DNA of 64,000 nucleotides from Billgrantia antri (GTDB lineage: Bacteria > Pseudomonadota > Gammaproteobacteria > Pseudomonadales > Halomonadaceae), in assembly GCF_019430905.1 (NCBI RefSeq), contig NZ_JAHYCA010000008.1, positions 1-64,000 of the forward strand. Reading direction: 5' to 3'. The notes below the pieces were generated by a model, which did not search any database, was not told where the DNA came from, and was given only the letters and a program-made list of their open reading frames with translations. Position 1 is the first letter of the stretch, and each line of letters begins with the position of its first letter. Of this stretch, positions 8,059 through 17,072 are shown piece after piece. A program made the translations under genes and the position numbers.

Positions 8059-8649
8059 ATGAGTCAGCCCAAAGGGGGTTTCCATGAGCGGCTCCAGGCT
8101 CTCCCACCACGTCAGCAGCAGGCCTTCATGGCGGCGCTGTGCGAGCGAATGCTGCCCAACTATGCCCTTTATGTGCAGATGACGGGGGATGGCAACCCGG
8201 CCGGCCTGAAAGCGGTGCTCGATCTGGTGTGGGAACAGCTCGCCGTGCGCGAGGCGCGCATCGACTTCGAGCGCCAGGCCGAGAAGCTGGCCGAACTCGA
8301 GCCGCCTTCCGATGATGACAGTTTCGGCGGGAGACGCGCCGTGGAGGTGGTGGTGGCGCTGACCTCGTTGCTCGATACGTTGCGTGGCGAGTCCGCTGAT
8401 GCCGTGCTCGAGGTGAGCCGCATCTCCAAGGCCGGTGTACGCGCTTACATCGAGCTGACCGAGGGCGAGGAGGACGCCAGCAAATTGGCGAAACTCGTCC
8501 GTGAGCACCCCCTCATGGCGGACGAGAACGATTTTCAGGATGCCGTGCTGGAAGCGGTGGAAGGCGATCTCGACCGCGACGCATTGAAGGCGCTGCGCCG
8601 ACTGGGGCGCAACGATGGCGTTAGCAACCTTGGCCTCACCCTGGACTAG
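8059..8649 (+). CDS. yjaG: YjaG family protein (DUF416)
   Basis: A 196-residue soluble protein of the DUF416/YjaG family, the same length as E. coli YjaG. Typical patches are LPPRQQQAFMAALCERMLPNY at the start, the central ISKAGVRAYIEL and EHPLMADENDFQ near the end. The biochemical role of the family is unknown. It stands alone between the ATL gene (53 bases upstream) and a convergent outer-membrane-type gene. Confidence 0.88.
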   Translation: MSQPKGGFHERLQALPPRQQQAFMAALCERMLPNYALYVQMTGDGNPAGLKAVLDLVWEQLAVREARIDFERQAEKLAELEPPSDDDSFGGRRAVEVVVALTSLLDTLRGESADAVLEVSRISKAGVRAYIELTEGEEDASKLAKLVREHPLMADENDFQDAVLEAVEGDLDRDALKALRRLGRNDGVSNLGLTLD

Positions 8650-8682
8650 GGGAGCGAGGCCGACCGGGGGCGGTCTGGTGCG

Positions 8683-9195
8683 CTAAAAGCGAACGCCGCC
8701 GATGACCATGGCGCCGGCAGCGCCGAATACGATCAGATCGGTCTCGAAACGTCCCCAGCGGAGCCCTACGCTGGGCAGCGCTGCCGGGGCCGTGCCATAG
8801 CGATTGAAGGGTATGTTGTCCTGATATTCACCACGGTAGCCATGCAGCAGTCCGGCGCTCAGCTTGGCACGCACAGTGACATTGTCGGTCGGTTCCCAAA
8901 GGGGGAACTCGCGGCCGACATAAAGGTAAAAAGCCTCCTGGTCGAAGGAACTCAGGAATCGCGCACCACCGGCCAGCCAGCGCTGCGAGTTGTGCAGCTC
9001 GATCCCGATCAGCTCCTGCTGGTTGTTATGGTCGGGCTGCGGATCGAAATGACGTGTATAGAGGCTGGTCTGCACCAGCACGTGCTCGAGATCGGGCACC
9101 GGCGGCCAGATGGGCTCCTGCCGTGCCTGCGAGGCGGGAGCAACCAGCAGGGCCAGAGCCAGCCCCAGCAGTCCGACGCGCCGCCTCTCGCTCAT
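8683..9195 (-). CDS. Small outer-membrane beta-barrel-type protein, PagP-like
   Basis: A 170-residue exported protein. The first 25 residues form a signal peptide (basic start, hydrophobic core, A-x-A type cleavage at SQA). The rest alternates polar and hydrophobic residues with many aromatics and ends in IGGVRF, a Phe-terminated strand typical of outer-membrane barrels. The block VQTSLYTRHFDP plus QELIGIELHN belongs to a family often labelled 'sn-glycerol-3-phosphate transporter' in databases; nothing in the sequence supports transport, and size and layout suggest a PagP-like 8-stranded barrel. It lies 37 bases after hisF on the same strand. Confidence 0.65.
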   Translation of the reverse strand: MSERRRVGLLGLALALLVAPASQARQEPIWPPVPDLEHVLVQTSLYTRHFDPQPDHNNQQELIGIELHNSQRWLAGGARFLSSFDQEAFYLYVGREFPLWEPTDNVTVRAKLSAGLLHGYRGEYQDNIPFNRYGTAPAALPSVGLRWGRFETDLIVFGAAGAMVIGGVRF

Positions 9196-9232
9196 CCCTG
9201 AATGCCTCCCTTCCTTGCTCCCGGGCGCCACT

Positions 9233-10006
9233 TCAAAGGCGCATTTCGATACCGCGCTCGGCCATGTAGCGCTTGGCCTCGGGGATGGTGTACTCGCCGA
9301 AATGGAAGATACTGGCGGCGAGTACCGCATCGGCACCGCCTTCCCGCACGCCGTCGACCAGGTGGTCGAGGTTGCCGACGCCGCCGGAGGCGATCACCGG
9401 CACCGTCACCGCGTCGCTGATGGCCCGCGTCACGCCCAGGTCGAAGCCGGCCTTGGTGCCGTCACGGTCCATGCTGGTCAGCAGCAGTTCGCCGGCGCCG
9501 TATTCGACCATTTTCTTCGCCCATTCGACCGCGTCCAGCCCGGTGGGGCGGCGCCCGCCGTGGGTAAATATCTCCCAGCGCGGAGTCTCGCCTTCCGCCG
9601 AGACTCGCTTGGCGTCAATGGCCACGACGATGCACTGGCTGCCGAAGCGTTCGGCGGCCTCGCGCACGAAGTCGGGGTTGGTCACCGCGGCGGTATTGAT
9701 CGAGACCTTGTCGGCACCGGCGTTGAGCATGGTGCGGATATCGTCGCAAGTGCGGATGCCACCGCCCACGGTCAGCGGAATGAATACCTCGCCGGCGATG
9801 CGCTCGACCATTTCCACCGTGGTGTCGCGATCCTCGTGGCTAGCCGTGATGTCGAGGAAGGTGATCTCGTCGGCCCCTTGCAGGTTGTAGCGCTGGGCGA
9901 TTTCCACCGGGTCGCCGGCATCGCGGATGCCGATGAAATTGACGCCCTTGACCACGCGGCCGGCGTCGACGTCGAGACAGGGAATGATGCGTTTGGCCAG
10001 TCCCAT
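9233..10006 (-). CDS. hisF: Imidazole glycerol phosphate synthase, cyclase subunit
   Basis: A 257-residue (beta/alpha)8 barrel. It uses ammonia delivered by HisH to convert PRFAR to imidazole glycerol phosphate and AICAR. The start [18 protein letters not shown] contains the first catalytic Asp (about residue 11), and VVAIDAKR holds the second. Phosphate-binding loops VGGGIR and ASGGVG are present. It begins 3 bases after the hisA stop, as the last gene of hisB-hisH-hisA-hisF. Confidence 0.97.
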   Translation of the reverse strand: MGLAKRIIPCLDVDAGRVVKGVNFIGIRDAGDPVEIAQRYNLQGADEITFLDITASHEDRDTTVEMVERIAGEVFIPLTVGGGIRTCDDIRTMLNAGADKVSINTAAVTNPDFVREAAERFGSQCIVVAIDAKRVSAEGETPRWEIFTHGGRRPTGLDAVEWAKKMVEYGAGELLLTSMDRDGTKAGFDLGVTRAISDAVTVPVIASGGVGNLDHLVDGVREGGADAVLAASIFHFGEYTIPEAKRYMAERGIEMRL

Positions 10007-10009
10007 GAT

Positions 10010-10768
10010 TCAGCTCCCGGCTCGGTCGAGCCCTGCAGTCAGTTCGTCGCACAGCGTCTGGCCTTCGGCCACGTCGAGGCTGCCTTCGTAGATGGCGCGG
10101 CCGGTGATGGCGCCGAGAATGCCCGGCTCTCTCGCCGCCACCAGCGCGCGCAGGTCGTCGAGGTTGGTCACGCCGCCCGAGGCGATGACCGGCAGGCCGC
10201 CCTCGCGGGCCAGCTCGGCGGTGGCCTCGACGTTGACGCCGTTCAACATCCCGTCGCGGGCGATGTCGGTATAGACGATGCTGGAAACGCCATCGTCGGC
10301 GAAGCGTCGGGCCAACTCGGTAGCCTTGACCGTGGAGACCTCGGCCCAGCCGTCGGTGGCGACATAGCCGTCACGGGCATCGAGGCCGACGATCACGTGA
10401 CCGGGAAAAGCGCGACACATCTCGCCGACGAAGGCCGGCTCCTTGACCGCCTTGGTGCCGATGATCACATAGGAGACGCCGGCAGCGAGGTAGTGCTCGA
10501 TGGTTTCCGCGCTGCGAATGCCGCCGCCGATCTGGATCGGGAGTTCGGGCCAGCGGCGGGCAATGGCGGTGACCGCCTCGCCGTTGACGGGCCTGCCCTC
10601 AAAGGCGCCATTGAGATCGACCAGGTGCAGCCGGCGTGCGCCGGCCTCGACCCAGCGGGCCGCCATGGCCACCGGATCGTCGCCGTAGGTGGTGGCATCA
10701 TCCATCCGCCCCTGCTTGAGGCGGACGCACTTGCCGTCCTTGAGATCGATGGCGGGTATTACCAGCAT
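10010..10768 (-). CDS. hisA: ProFAR isomerase
   Basis: A 252-residue barrel enzyme for the fourth step of histidine synthesis (isomerisation of ProFAR to PRFAR). It starts [17 protein letters not shown] with the first catalytic Asp and has the second in [10 protein letters not shown]. Phosphate loops IGGGIR and ASGGV are typical. The ATG at 10768 matches the family start; the open frame upstream is not HisA-like. About 94 bases separate it from hisH. Confidence 0.96.
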   Translation of the reverse strand: MLVIPAIDLKDGKCVRLKQGRMDDATTYGDDPVAMAARWVEAGARRLHLVDLNGAFEGRPVNGEAVTAIARRWPELPIQIGGGIRSAETIEHYLAAGVSYVIIGTKAVKEPAFVGEMCRAFPGHVIVGLDARDGYVATDGWAEVSTVKATELARRFADDGVSSIVYTDIARDGMLNGVNVEATAELAREGGLPVIASGGVTNLDDLRALVAAREPGILGAITGRAIYEGSLDVAEGQTLCDELTAGLDRAGS

Positions 10769-10862
10769 GTCGTGTCCTCTCGGGCGCACGCGGGGCGCCG
10801 GGTTGTCGGGCGGCCTGACCGCAAGCGTACCGTCGGGTACGCCTGGATGGCCTGGTGAAGCT

Positions 10863-11504
10863 TCAAGGCGCCCAGGTGACGAAGTTTTCCAGCAGCTTGA
10901 GGCCGGCCCGTGAACTCTTCTCGGGGTGGAACTGCACGGCGAAGGTAGCGTCGCGACCCACGGCGACGTGGGCGTCGACATGCCCGTAGCGGGTGGTGCC
11001 GAACACGCAGGCGTCTTCCTCTGCCGCCACATAGTAGCTGTGCACGAAGTAGAAGTGCTCGTCCTGGTCGATGCCTTGCCATAGCGGGTGTTCGTGGTGC
11101 TGGTGCACCAGGTTCCAGCCCATGTGGGGTACCTTGAGGCGCTGCCCGTGGTCATCGGTCATGTTGGTGGGAAAGCGCTTCACCTCGCCGGCCAGAAAGC
11201 CCAGGCAGGGGATCCCGCCGCTCTCCTCGCTGTGGTCGAGCAGCATCTGCTGACCCACGCAGATGCCCAGCAGGGGCTTGCTCTGCCTGGCCAGCAGTTC
11301 CTCGACGAGCCCGCGCAGTTCGGTCTTCTCGAGTTCGCCCATGCAGTCGCGGATTGCCCCCTGGCCGGGCAGCACCAGGCGGGTAGCGCCCTGGATGCGG
11401 CGTGCATCGCGAGTAATGACCACGTGCTCGTGGGTGACGTGTTCCAGCGCCTTGGCAACCGAGTGCAGATTGCCCATTCCGTAGTCGATGACGGCAATGG
11501 TCAT
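10863..11504 (-). CDS. hisH: Imidazole glycerol phosphate synthase, glutaminase subunit
   Basis: A 213-residue class I glutamine amidotransferase that supplies ammonia to HisF. The N-terminus [13 protein letters not shown] is diagnostic. The nucleophile elbow LGICVGQQ has an intact Cys, and the catalytic His/Glu pair is in VQFHPEKSS. This contrasts with the nucleophile-less paralogue at 6965-7660. It lies second in the hisB-H-A-F cluster, 30 bases after hisB. Confidence 0.96.
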   Translation of the reverse strand: MTIAVIDYGMGNLHSVAKALEHVTHEHVVITRDARRIQGATRLVLPGQGAIRDCMGELEKTELRGLVEELLARQSKPLLGICVGQQMLLDHSEESGGIPCLGFLAGEVKRFPTNMTDDHGQRLKVPHMGWNLVHQHHEHPLWQGIDQDEHFYFVHSYYVAAEEDACVFGTTRYGHVDAHVAVGRDATFAVQFHPEKSSRAGLKLLENFVTWAP

Positions 11505-11534
11505 GGAGGCTCCTTTCTGGTTCGGTCGTCTGCG

Positions 11535-12128
11535 CTACAGGCAGCCCTTGGTGGACGGCATCTGCCCGGCCATGCGCGGGTCGGGCTCCACGGCCATGCG
11601 CAGTGCGCGGCCGAAGGCCTTGAAAATGGTTTCCGCCTGATGGTGGGCGTTGAAGCCCTTCAGGTTGTCGATGTGCAGCGTGACCCTGGCATGATTGACG
11701 AAACCCTGGAAAAACTCCCAGAACAGCTGGGTATCGAGGCGGCCGATCGTGGCGCGGGTGAACTCGACGTCCATGAACAGCCCGGGACGACCCGAGAAGT
11801 CGACCACGACGCGCGACAGTGCCTCGTCCAGCGGCACGTAGGCGTGGCCGTAGCGGCGAATGCCGCGCTTGTCGCCCACCGCCTGGTCAAAGGCCTGGCC
11901 GAGGGTGATGCCGAGGTCCTCGACGGTGTGATGATCGTCGATGTGCAGGTCGCCCACCGCCTTGATGTCCAGGTCGATCAGGCCGTGGCGTGCCACCTGA
12001 TCCAGCATGTGATCGAGGAAGGGCACGCCGGTCTCGCAGTTCAGCCGCCCCTCGCCATCGAGGTTCACGGTGACCGTGATCTGGGTCTCCTTGGTGTCAC
12101 GGGTTACCGTGGCGATTCGCTCGGACAT
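11535..12128 (-). CDS. hisB: Imidazoleglycerol-phosphate dehydratase
   Basis: A 197-residue stand-alone dehydratase, not the bifunctional E. coli form with a histidinol phosphatase domain. The manganese-binding motifs [23 protein letters not shown], and the repeated-half versions FFQGFVNHA and [13 protein letters not shown] are clear. The protein ends PSTKGCL, the normal C-terminus. It is the first gene of the minus-strand his cluster and is divergent from the PanZ-like gene. Confidence 0.97.
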   Translation of the reverse strand: MSERIATVTRDTKETQITVTVNLDGEGRLNCETGVPFLDHMLDQVARHGLIDLDIKAVGDLHIDDHHTVEDLGITLGQAFDQAVGDKRGIRRYGHAYVPLDEALSRVVVDFSGRPGLFMDVEFTRATIGRLDTQLFWEFFQGFVNHARVTLHIDNLKGFNAHHQAETIFKAFGRALRMAVEPDPRMAGQMPSTKGCL

Positions 12129-12315
12129 GTCGGACTCTCTCTGGCGCAGGTGCGCGTCGCATGGTAAGGGCCCGGCAAGGCCGGAGGCGGCATCCGGGCG
12201 GGCAAGCCACTGCGCTTGCCGTCATGGGGCGTCCATTATAGAGAATCGTCCCCCCCATCCGCTACAATGCGCCCATCACAGCGGCGGCACCTTGCCGCGG
12301 TACAGGGAGACCGCC

Positions 12316-12771
12316 ATGCCAGTAACGCTTCACCTCGTAGATCAGGCCACCTGGACGTCGGATCCACAGGCACAGCTCGATCTGGTGCGGATCTATGCCG
12401 ATGCCCCGAGCGAACCTCTGAAGAAGCCAGTGGACCGCTTTCTCCGTGAGCACCTCGAGGCGGGACACTTCTTTGCCTGTGCGCGCTTCAACGACCGCCT
12501 GCTGGGCGCGCTGGCGGTAAGCGCCGACGACCAGGCTTGGTGGCTGTCGGAGCTGTGTGTGCGCAAGGCCACCCGACGGCGTGGCGTCGGGTCGCGGCTG
12601 CTGGCGCTGGTCAGCGATGCGGCGCGTGCCACGGGTTGTGAATTGCGTACGCACTCCTCTCAGCTGCCTGTCGCCGACCAGGTGCTGCTGACGCGCCTGG
12701 GATATCGCATGGACATCACCGGCGACTACTTCGTATTGGCTCCACCGCTGCAAGGAGGCGGTAACACATGA
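12316..12771 (+). CDS. panM: PanZ/PanM-like GNAT protein
   Basis: A 151-residue GNAT-fold protein. FACARFNDRLLGAL followed by LSELCVRKATRRRGVGSRLL is close to the E. coli PanM/PanZ pattern (AARFNERLLAA...LRVREVTRRRGVG), including the RRRGVG acetyl-CoA loop. PanZ binds acetyl-CoA and PanD to trigger aspartate decarboxylase maturation. The match is by motif only and panD is not in the window, so function is inferred. Its stop overlaps the asmA start by four bases (ATGA), suggesting coupling. Confidence 0.65.
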   Translation: MPVTLHLVDQATWTSDPQAQLDLVRIYADAPSEPLKKPVDRFLREHLEAGHFFACARFNDRLLGALAVSADDQAWWLSELCVRKATRRRGVGSRLLALVSDAARATGCELRTHSSQLPVADQVLLTRLGYRMDITGDYFVLAPPLQGGGNT

Positions 12772-15116
12772 AGCGATTGTTGCAGATGCTGCTGGCGGCC
12801 ATCGGGGTGCTCGGCGTGGTGGTGGCGGCGGCCGTGGTCTACGTCACGACTTTCCTCGACCCGGAGGACTTCAAGCCGCGTCTCATCGAAGTGGTACGCG
12901 AGCAGAGCGGCTTGGAGCTGACCCTGGACGGCCCCCTCTCCTGGTCGTTCTATCCGCGTCTTGGAGTAAGCGTAGAGCAGGCCGAAGGCCGCCTCCCGGA
13001 GCAGAGTGCCGACGATCAGCCCTTTCTCGCCTTCGCGCATGCCGAGGTCAGCCTGGCCTTTGCACCGCTCCTGCGCGGCGAGATCGCCATCGAAGGGCTG
13101 ACGCTCGACGGCATGCAACTGAACCTGTCACGCGACGAGGAGGGGCACGGCAACTGGGAAACCCTGATGCAGCGGCTCGACGAACGCCGCGAGGGGGCCG
13201 AATCGGCGCTGGCGCCGGCTACTGCCGGCCCCAGCCGAGAAGGAGCCAACCTGGCCGTGGCGCTAAACATTGCCAGCGTCCAGGTGCGCAACGGCACGGC
13301 GAGCTATCGCGATTTGACGGAGGGAACCGAATGGCTGGTCGAAGAGATCAACCTGTCGGGCGCCAACGTCAACCCCCGGCGTGCCTTTCCGTTCAAGTCC
13401 TCTTTCAAGTTGAAATCCTACCGTACCCTCGACTGGCGTGAGCTGGAGCGAAGCCCGGCGCTGGCGAGCGACGTTACCCTCGAGGGACGGATGCAGCTCG
13501 TCCTTGCCGAACGCCGTTACCTGCTGGAAGCGCCGCAGCTCAATACCGCCAGCTTGGTGGCGGGTATCGATGGCAGGCAACGGATCGACCTGAGTGGCCA
13601 GCAGCTCGTCCTGGACTTGTCTCAGCAGCGATTGCAGTTGCAGGAAGGTCGGCTGGAGGTCGGACTGCAACATCCCGGGCTGGGCGAGGAGCCGCTGCCC
13701 CTGTCCTTGACCCTGGCGCTGGATGCCGACCTGGCCGAAAAGACGGCGCAACTGCGTGACCTGCAGCTAACCGGGCCCGACTCGCTAAGCGTGAGCGGCC
13801 ACCTCAATCTCGCCGACCTCGATCAAGCCCCGACATATAGTGGCCAGCTCAGCGCGGCCCCCTTCTCGTTGCGCCCTTGGCTCTCGCGTCTGGGCAAGCT
13901 GCCCACGATGGCGGATCCTGAGGCGCTCACCGACGTGGCTCTCACCAGCCCGGTGCGAGGTGATCTGGAGCGTCTCGAGCTGGCGGGCCTGACCATGGTG
14001 CTTGATGGCAGCACCTTCACTGGCCGGTTGACCACCGGTCTCGACGGCCGTCAGCTCGATTTCGAGCTGCAAGGTGACCGTCTCGACCTGGATCGCTACC
14101 TGCCGCCGGCCGAGTCTGGTGATCAGAGTGCTGCCCGACATGGCCTTCTGGGCATTGGCAAGGCCTATGCCCAGGATGCGGACGAGCTGGTGCCCGCCGA
14201 GTGGCTGGCCCAGCTGAGCTTGAACGGAGCGCTCGACCTGGCGCAGCTGCGTCTGTCGGGGCTCGAGTTCACCGAGGTAGGACTGGTCTTGTCGGGTGAT
14301 GACGGCCAGCAGCGACTCGAACGTTTTGACTCGGTTTTCTACGACGGCGAGCTGAGCGCCAGCGGGGCGCTTGACCTCAACCGTGAACCGATTCGTTGGC
14401 AGCTGAGTCCCAGCTTGTCGCGGGTGCGGCTGGAGCCGCTGCTGGAGGCATTGAGTAAAGATGACGGCCCGGCGCCGCTGCGCGGTCGGCTTACCCTCGA
14501 TGGCGAACTCGAAACGCGCGACAACAGCTGGCCGGCGCTCAAGCGTAACCTCAATGGACGTCTGCAGGGACACCTCGACGACGGCGCCGTACTCGACGTC
14601 AATGTGTCTCAGGAGCTGTGCTCGTTGGTGGCAACGCTCGAAGGCCGCGAGACGAGCCGTGAGTGGAGGGCCGATACCCGCTTTGAGCAGGCCGAAGCAA
14701 GCCTGCAAATTACCGACGGCATCGCCCGCAGCGAAGACATCCTGATTGCCATTCCGGGGATCGAGCTCGGCGGCAGCGGCGAGCTCGATCTGGGCAGCGA
14801 ACGCTTCGACCTGCGGGCCGCTGCCCGTTTCGTCGACGGAGCGGATGCGGCCTGCCCCGTCAACCCGCGCCTGGAGCGCGTTCCCTTGCCGGTACGCTGC
14901 AGCGGCGAACTCTCCGGCGAGAGAGAGGAGTGGTGCCGCTTCGACCGTGAGGCGTTTCAGGCGACCCTGGCCGATCTGCTGCGCGATGAAGCCTCCCGCC
15001 GTGCTGGCGAGGAGCTCGAGAAGCGCCTGGAGCGCCCGCTCGAGCAGCTCGAAGAGCGCCTGGGCGAGGGAGCCGGGCGGGAACTTCGCGACACCCTGCG
15101 TGGTCTATTGAACTGA
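12768..15116 (+). CDS. AsmA family protein
   Basis: A 782-residue inner-membrane-anchored periplasmic protein. One N-terminal transmembrane segment (about residues 5-27) is followed by the typical LDPEDFKPRLIEVV and GLELTLDGPLSWSFYPRLGV of the AsmA N-terminal domain. The C-terminal AsmA_2 part runs through the long repeated beta-structure to a charged coiled-coil-like tail (EELEKRLERPLEQLEERLG). AsmA-like proteins are now seen as bridge-type lipid-transfer proteins to the outer membrane. The ATG overlaps the GNAT gene; a terminator follows. Confidence 0.9.
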   Translation: MKRLLQMLLAAIGVLGVVVAAAVVYVTTFLDPEDFKPRLIEVVREQSGLELTLDGPLSWSFYPRLGVSVEQAEGRLPEQSADDQPFLAFAHAEVSLAFAPLLRGEIAIEGLTLDGMQLNLSRDEEGHGNWETLMQRLDERREGAESALAPATAGPSREGANLAVALNIASVQVRNGTASYRDLTEGTEWLVEEINLSGANVNPRRAFPFKSSFKLKSYRTLDWRELERSPALASDVTLEGRMQLVLAERRYLLEAPQLNTASLVAGIDGRQRIDLSGQQLVLDLSQQRLQLQEGRLEVGLQHPGLGEEPLPLSLTLALDADLAEKTAQLRDLQLTGPDSLSVSGHLNLADLDQAPTYSGQLSAAPFSLRPWLSRLGKLPTMADPEALTDVALTSPVRGDLERLELAGLTMVLDGSTFTGRLTTGLDGRQLDFELQGDRLDLDRYLPPAESGDQSAARHGLLGIGKAYAQDADELVPAEWLAQLSLNGALDLAQLRLSGLEFTEVGLVLSGDDGQQRLERFDSVFYDGELSASGALDLNREPIRWQLSPSLSRVRLEPLLEALSKDDGPAPLRGRLTLDGELETRDNSWPALKRNLNGRLQGHLDDGAVLDVNVSQELCSLVATLEGRETSREWRADTRFEQAEASLQITDGIARSEDILIAIPGIELGGSGELDLGSERFDLRAAARFVDGADAACPVNPRLERVPLPVRCSGELSGEREEWCRFDREAFQATLADLLRDEASRRAGEELEKRLERPLEQLEERLGEGAGRELRDTLRGLLN

Positions 15117-15135
15117 TGACCCAAAGCCAGTCTCT

Positions 15136-15164
15136 GCGCCGACCTACGAGTCGGCGCTTTTTTT
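15136..15164 (+). terminator. Terminator after asmA-like gene
   Basis: GCGCCGAC/GTCGGCGC stem with a short loop (CTACGA) followed by seven T. It lies between the AsmA gene and mutY. Confidence 0.92.
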
Positions 15165-15189
15165 CGTCACGCCTGCAGGAAGGTGGTTC

Positions 15190-16281
15190 ATGAGTGAAAT
15201 GCCTGCTTCGGTGCTCGACGCGACCCAGTTCCAGTATCGCCTGCTGGACTGGTTCGACCGCGAAGGTCGTCACGATCTGCCCTGGCAGCGAGAGCGCACG
15301 CCTTATCGGGTCTGGGTTTCCGAGATCATGTTGCAGCAGACCCAGGTGGCGACCGTCATCCCCTATTTCGAGCGCTTCATGGCGCGCTTTCCTTGTCTGG
15401 CCGAGCTGGCCAAGGCCTCCCAGGACGAGGTGCTCCATCTGTGGACCGGGCTTGGCTACTACGCCCGCGGGCGCAACCTGCACAAGGCGGCCCGGCAGGT
15501 CATGGAGGCACATGGCGGCGAGCTGCCGGTGGCGAGCCTGGAAGCCCTGGCTGGGCTGCCCGGTATCGGCCGCTCCACGGCCGGGGCGATCATCGCCCAG
15601 AGCACCGGCCGACGTGCTGTGATTCTCGATGGCAACGTCAAGCGCAGCCTGTCGCGGCTGCACGCCGTGTCAGGCTGGCCGGGGCGGCCGGCGGTGGAGC
15701 GTCGGCTCTGGGCGCTGGCCGAGTACTATACCCCCGAGCGTCGCGTCGCCGACTATACCCAAGCGATGATGGACCTCGGTGCTACCCTGTGCCGCCGTGG
15801 CACGCCCGATTGCCAACGCTGCCCGTTCAGCGATGTCTGCGTGGCCCACGCACGAGGCGAGCAGCGCCGTTTCCCCGAATCCAAGCCCAAGAAGACGCTA
15901 CCGACGCGCGCCACGCTGATGCTGGTGCTGCAGGACGCCGAGGGCCGCGTGCTGCTCGAGCAGCGCCCCGCCAGCGGATTGTGGGGCGGACTGTGGGGCT
16001 TGCCCCAGTTCGACGACCTGGTGGCGCTGCGTGCCTGGCTCGACACCCATGCCCCGGGGGCCGCGCTCTATCCGGCCTGGCCGGCTTTCAGCCATACGTT
16101 CAGCCACTTCCGCCTCGACATCACTCCACAGCCGGCGCGAATCGGCAGGCTGGATTCGGTGGGCGAGGGGCGTTGCTGGTACGATCCCGGCAATCCCGGG
16201 CGCGTCGGCCTGGCAGCGCCGGTGAGGGCGCTGTTGGCCTCGCTCGCGCCGTTCGCCCTGGTGGCACCGGGTGAGCCTTGA
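15190..16281 (+). CDS. mutY: A/G-specific adenine DNA glycosylase
   Basis: A 363-residue base-excision enzyme that removes adenine paired with 8-oxoguanine. It shows the HhH-GPD domain (LPGIGRSTAGAI), the catalytic Glu45 in VSEIMLQQTQV, the conserved Asp region DYTQAMMDLG, and the 4Fe-4S cysteines in a C-x6-C-x2-C-x5-C pattern. The C-terminal NUDIX-like domain that reads 8-oxoG starts around residue 235 (TLMLVLQDAEGR). yggX follows after about 32 bases, a conserved pairing. Confidence 0.96.
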   Translation: MSEMPASVLDATQFQYRLLDWFDREGRHDLPWQRERTPYRVWVSEIMLQQTQVATVIPYFERFMARFPCLAELAKASQDEVLHLWTGLGYYARGRNLHKAARQVMEAHGGELPVASLEALAGLPGIGRSTAGAIIAQSTGRRAVILDGNVKRSLSRLHAVSGWPGRPAVERRLWALAEYYTPERRVADYTQAMMDLGATLCRRGTPDCQRCPFSDVCVAHARGEQRRFPESKPKKTLPTRATLMLVLQDAEGRVLLEQRPASGLWGGLWGLPQFDDLVALRAWLDTHAPGAALYPAWPAFSHTFSHFRLDITPQPARIGRLDSVGEGRCWYDPGNPGRVGLAAPVRALLASLAPFALVAPGEP

Positions 16282-16313
16282 TTGCACACCGTCTACAAAA
16301 CGAGGAGATATTC

Positions 16314-16586
16314 ATGAGCCAGACCGTATTCTGCCGCAAGTACCAGCAGGAGCTCGAGGCATTGCCGTTCCCGCCGTTACCGGGCAAGAAGGGCCAGGAG
16401 ATCCAGGCCAGCGTGTCGAAGCGTGCCTGGGAGGAATGGCAGGCGCTGCAGACCCGGCTGATCAACGAGAAGCACCTCAACATGCTCGATCCCGAGGCGC
16501 GTGCCTACCTCAACGAGCAGATGGAGCGTTTCCTCGATAACCGGGAAACCGACCAGGCGGAGGGCTATGTGCCGCCCGAGCGCTAG
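16314..16586 (+). CDS. yggX: YggX, probable Fe(2+)-trafficking protein
   Basis: A 90-residue protein matching YggX along its whole length: TVFCRKY with the conserved Cys7, LPFPPLPGKKGQEI, AWEEWQALQTRLINE and LNEQMERFL. It protects iron-sulfur clusters from oxidative damage and is commonly next to mutY, whose product has a 4Fe-4S cluster. The ATG at 16314 has AGGAG seven bases upstream. Confidence 0.96.
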   Translation: MSQTVFCRKYQQELEALPFPPLPGKKGQEIQASVSKRAWEEWQALQTRLINEKHLNMLDPEARAYLNEQMERFLDNRETDQAEGYVPPER

Positions 16587-16633
16587 CTCGAGCGACACGG
16601 CCAAGGGGGAGGCATCTGCATGAAACGAAAGGC

Positions 16634-16662
16634 TTGACGCTGCCGGGCTGATCCTGTTTAAT
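16634..16662 (+). promoter_or_regulatory. Sigma-70 promoter of the tRNA cluster
   Basis: -35 TTGACG at 16634-16639 and -10 TTTAAT at 16657-16662 are separated by 17 bases. The predicted start is about 10 bases before tRNA-Phe, as expected for a stable-RNA promoter. Confidence 0.8.
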
Positions 16663-16678
16663 ACGCACCGTTGGCAGC

Positions 16679-16754
16679 GGCCAGATAGCTCAGTCGGTAG
16701 AGCAGGGGATTGAAAATCCCCGTGTCGGCGGTTCGATTCCGTCTCTGGCCACCA
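16679..16754 (+). tRNA. tRNA-Phe (GAA)
   Basis: A 76-nt cloverleaf with acceptor GGCCAGA/TCTGGCC, D-arm TAGCTCAGTCGGTAGAGCA, anticodon stem GGGGA/TCCCC with loop TTGAAAA (anticodon GAA), T-arm with GGTTCGATTCC and encoded ACCA end. Confidence 0.97.
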
Positions 16755-16760
16755 ATCTGC

Positions 16761-16835
16761 TGGGGTATCGCCAAGTGGTAAGGCACCGGTTTTTGGTATC
16801 GGCATTCCCAGGTTCGAATCCTGGTACCCCAGCCA
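16761..16835 (+). tRNA. tRNA-Gln (TTG)
   Basis: A 75-nt cloverleaf with acceptor TGGGGTA/TACCCCA, the anticodon arm with loop TTTTGGT (anticodon TTG), the T-arm AGGTTCGAATCCT and encoded GCCA. The U1-A72 pair and sequence are typical of bacterial tRNA-Gln. Confidence 0.96.
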
Positions 16836-16880
16836 CGCCAACCCTTTTCCGACTCTGCAGTTCGTAAGCGTCGGTCCCGA

Positions 16881-16956
<76 letters not shown>

Positions 16957-16992
16957 TCAAGACCTTCGGGATATCAGCGACTTGCAGCTATT

Positions 16993-17019
16993 AAAAACCG
17001 CCTCAATAGGCGGTTTTTT
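16993..17019 (+). terminator. Terminator of the tRNA cluster
   Basis: AAAAACCGCCT pairs with AGGCGGTTTTT around loop CAAT and ends in six T. It terminates the tRNA transcript and, being symmetrical, probably also the convergent yqhA transcript. Confidence 0.93.
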
Positions 17020-17072
17020 CGTTATTCGAGTAATCGCTACGTCGACTCCTGAAGGTAGCTAAAATCCTCGGC

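Noticed and set aside
9110-10858. A 582-codon open frame on the plus strand opposite hisF and hisA
   Set aside because: It is antisense to two certain genes, has low-complexity Gly/Ala/Asp/His-rich composition, and arises from high-GC codon bias. No domain or ribosome site supports it.
11088-12167. A 359-codon plus-strand frame opposite hisH and hisB
   Set aside because: Antisense to two certain his genes and rich in His/Val/Gly; judged a shadow.
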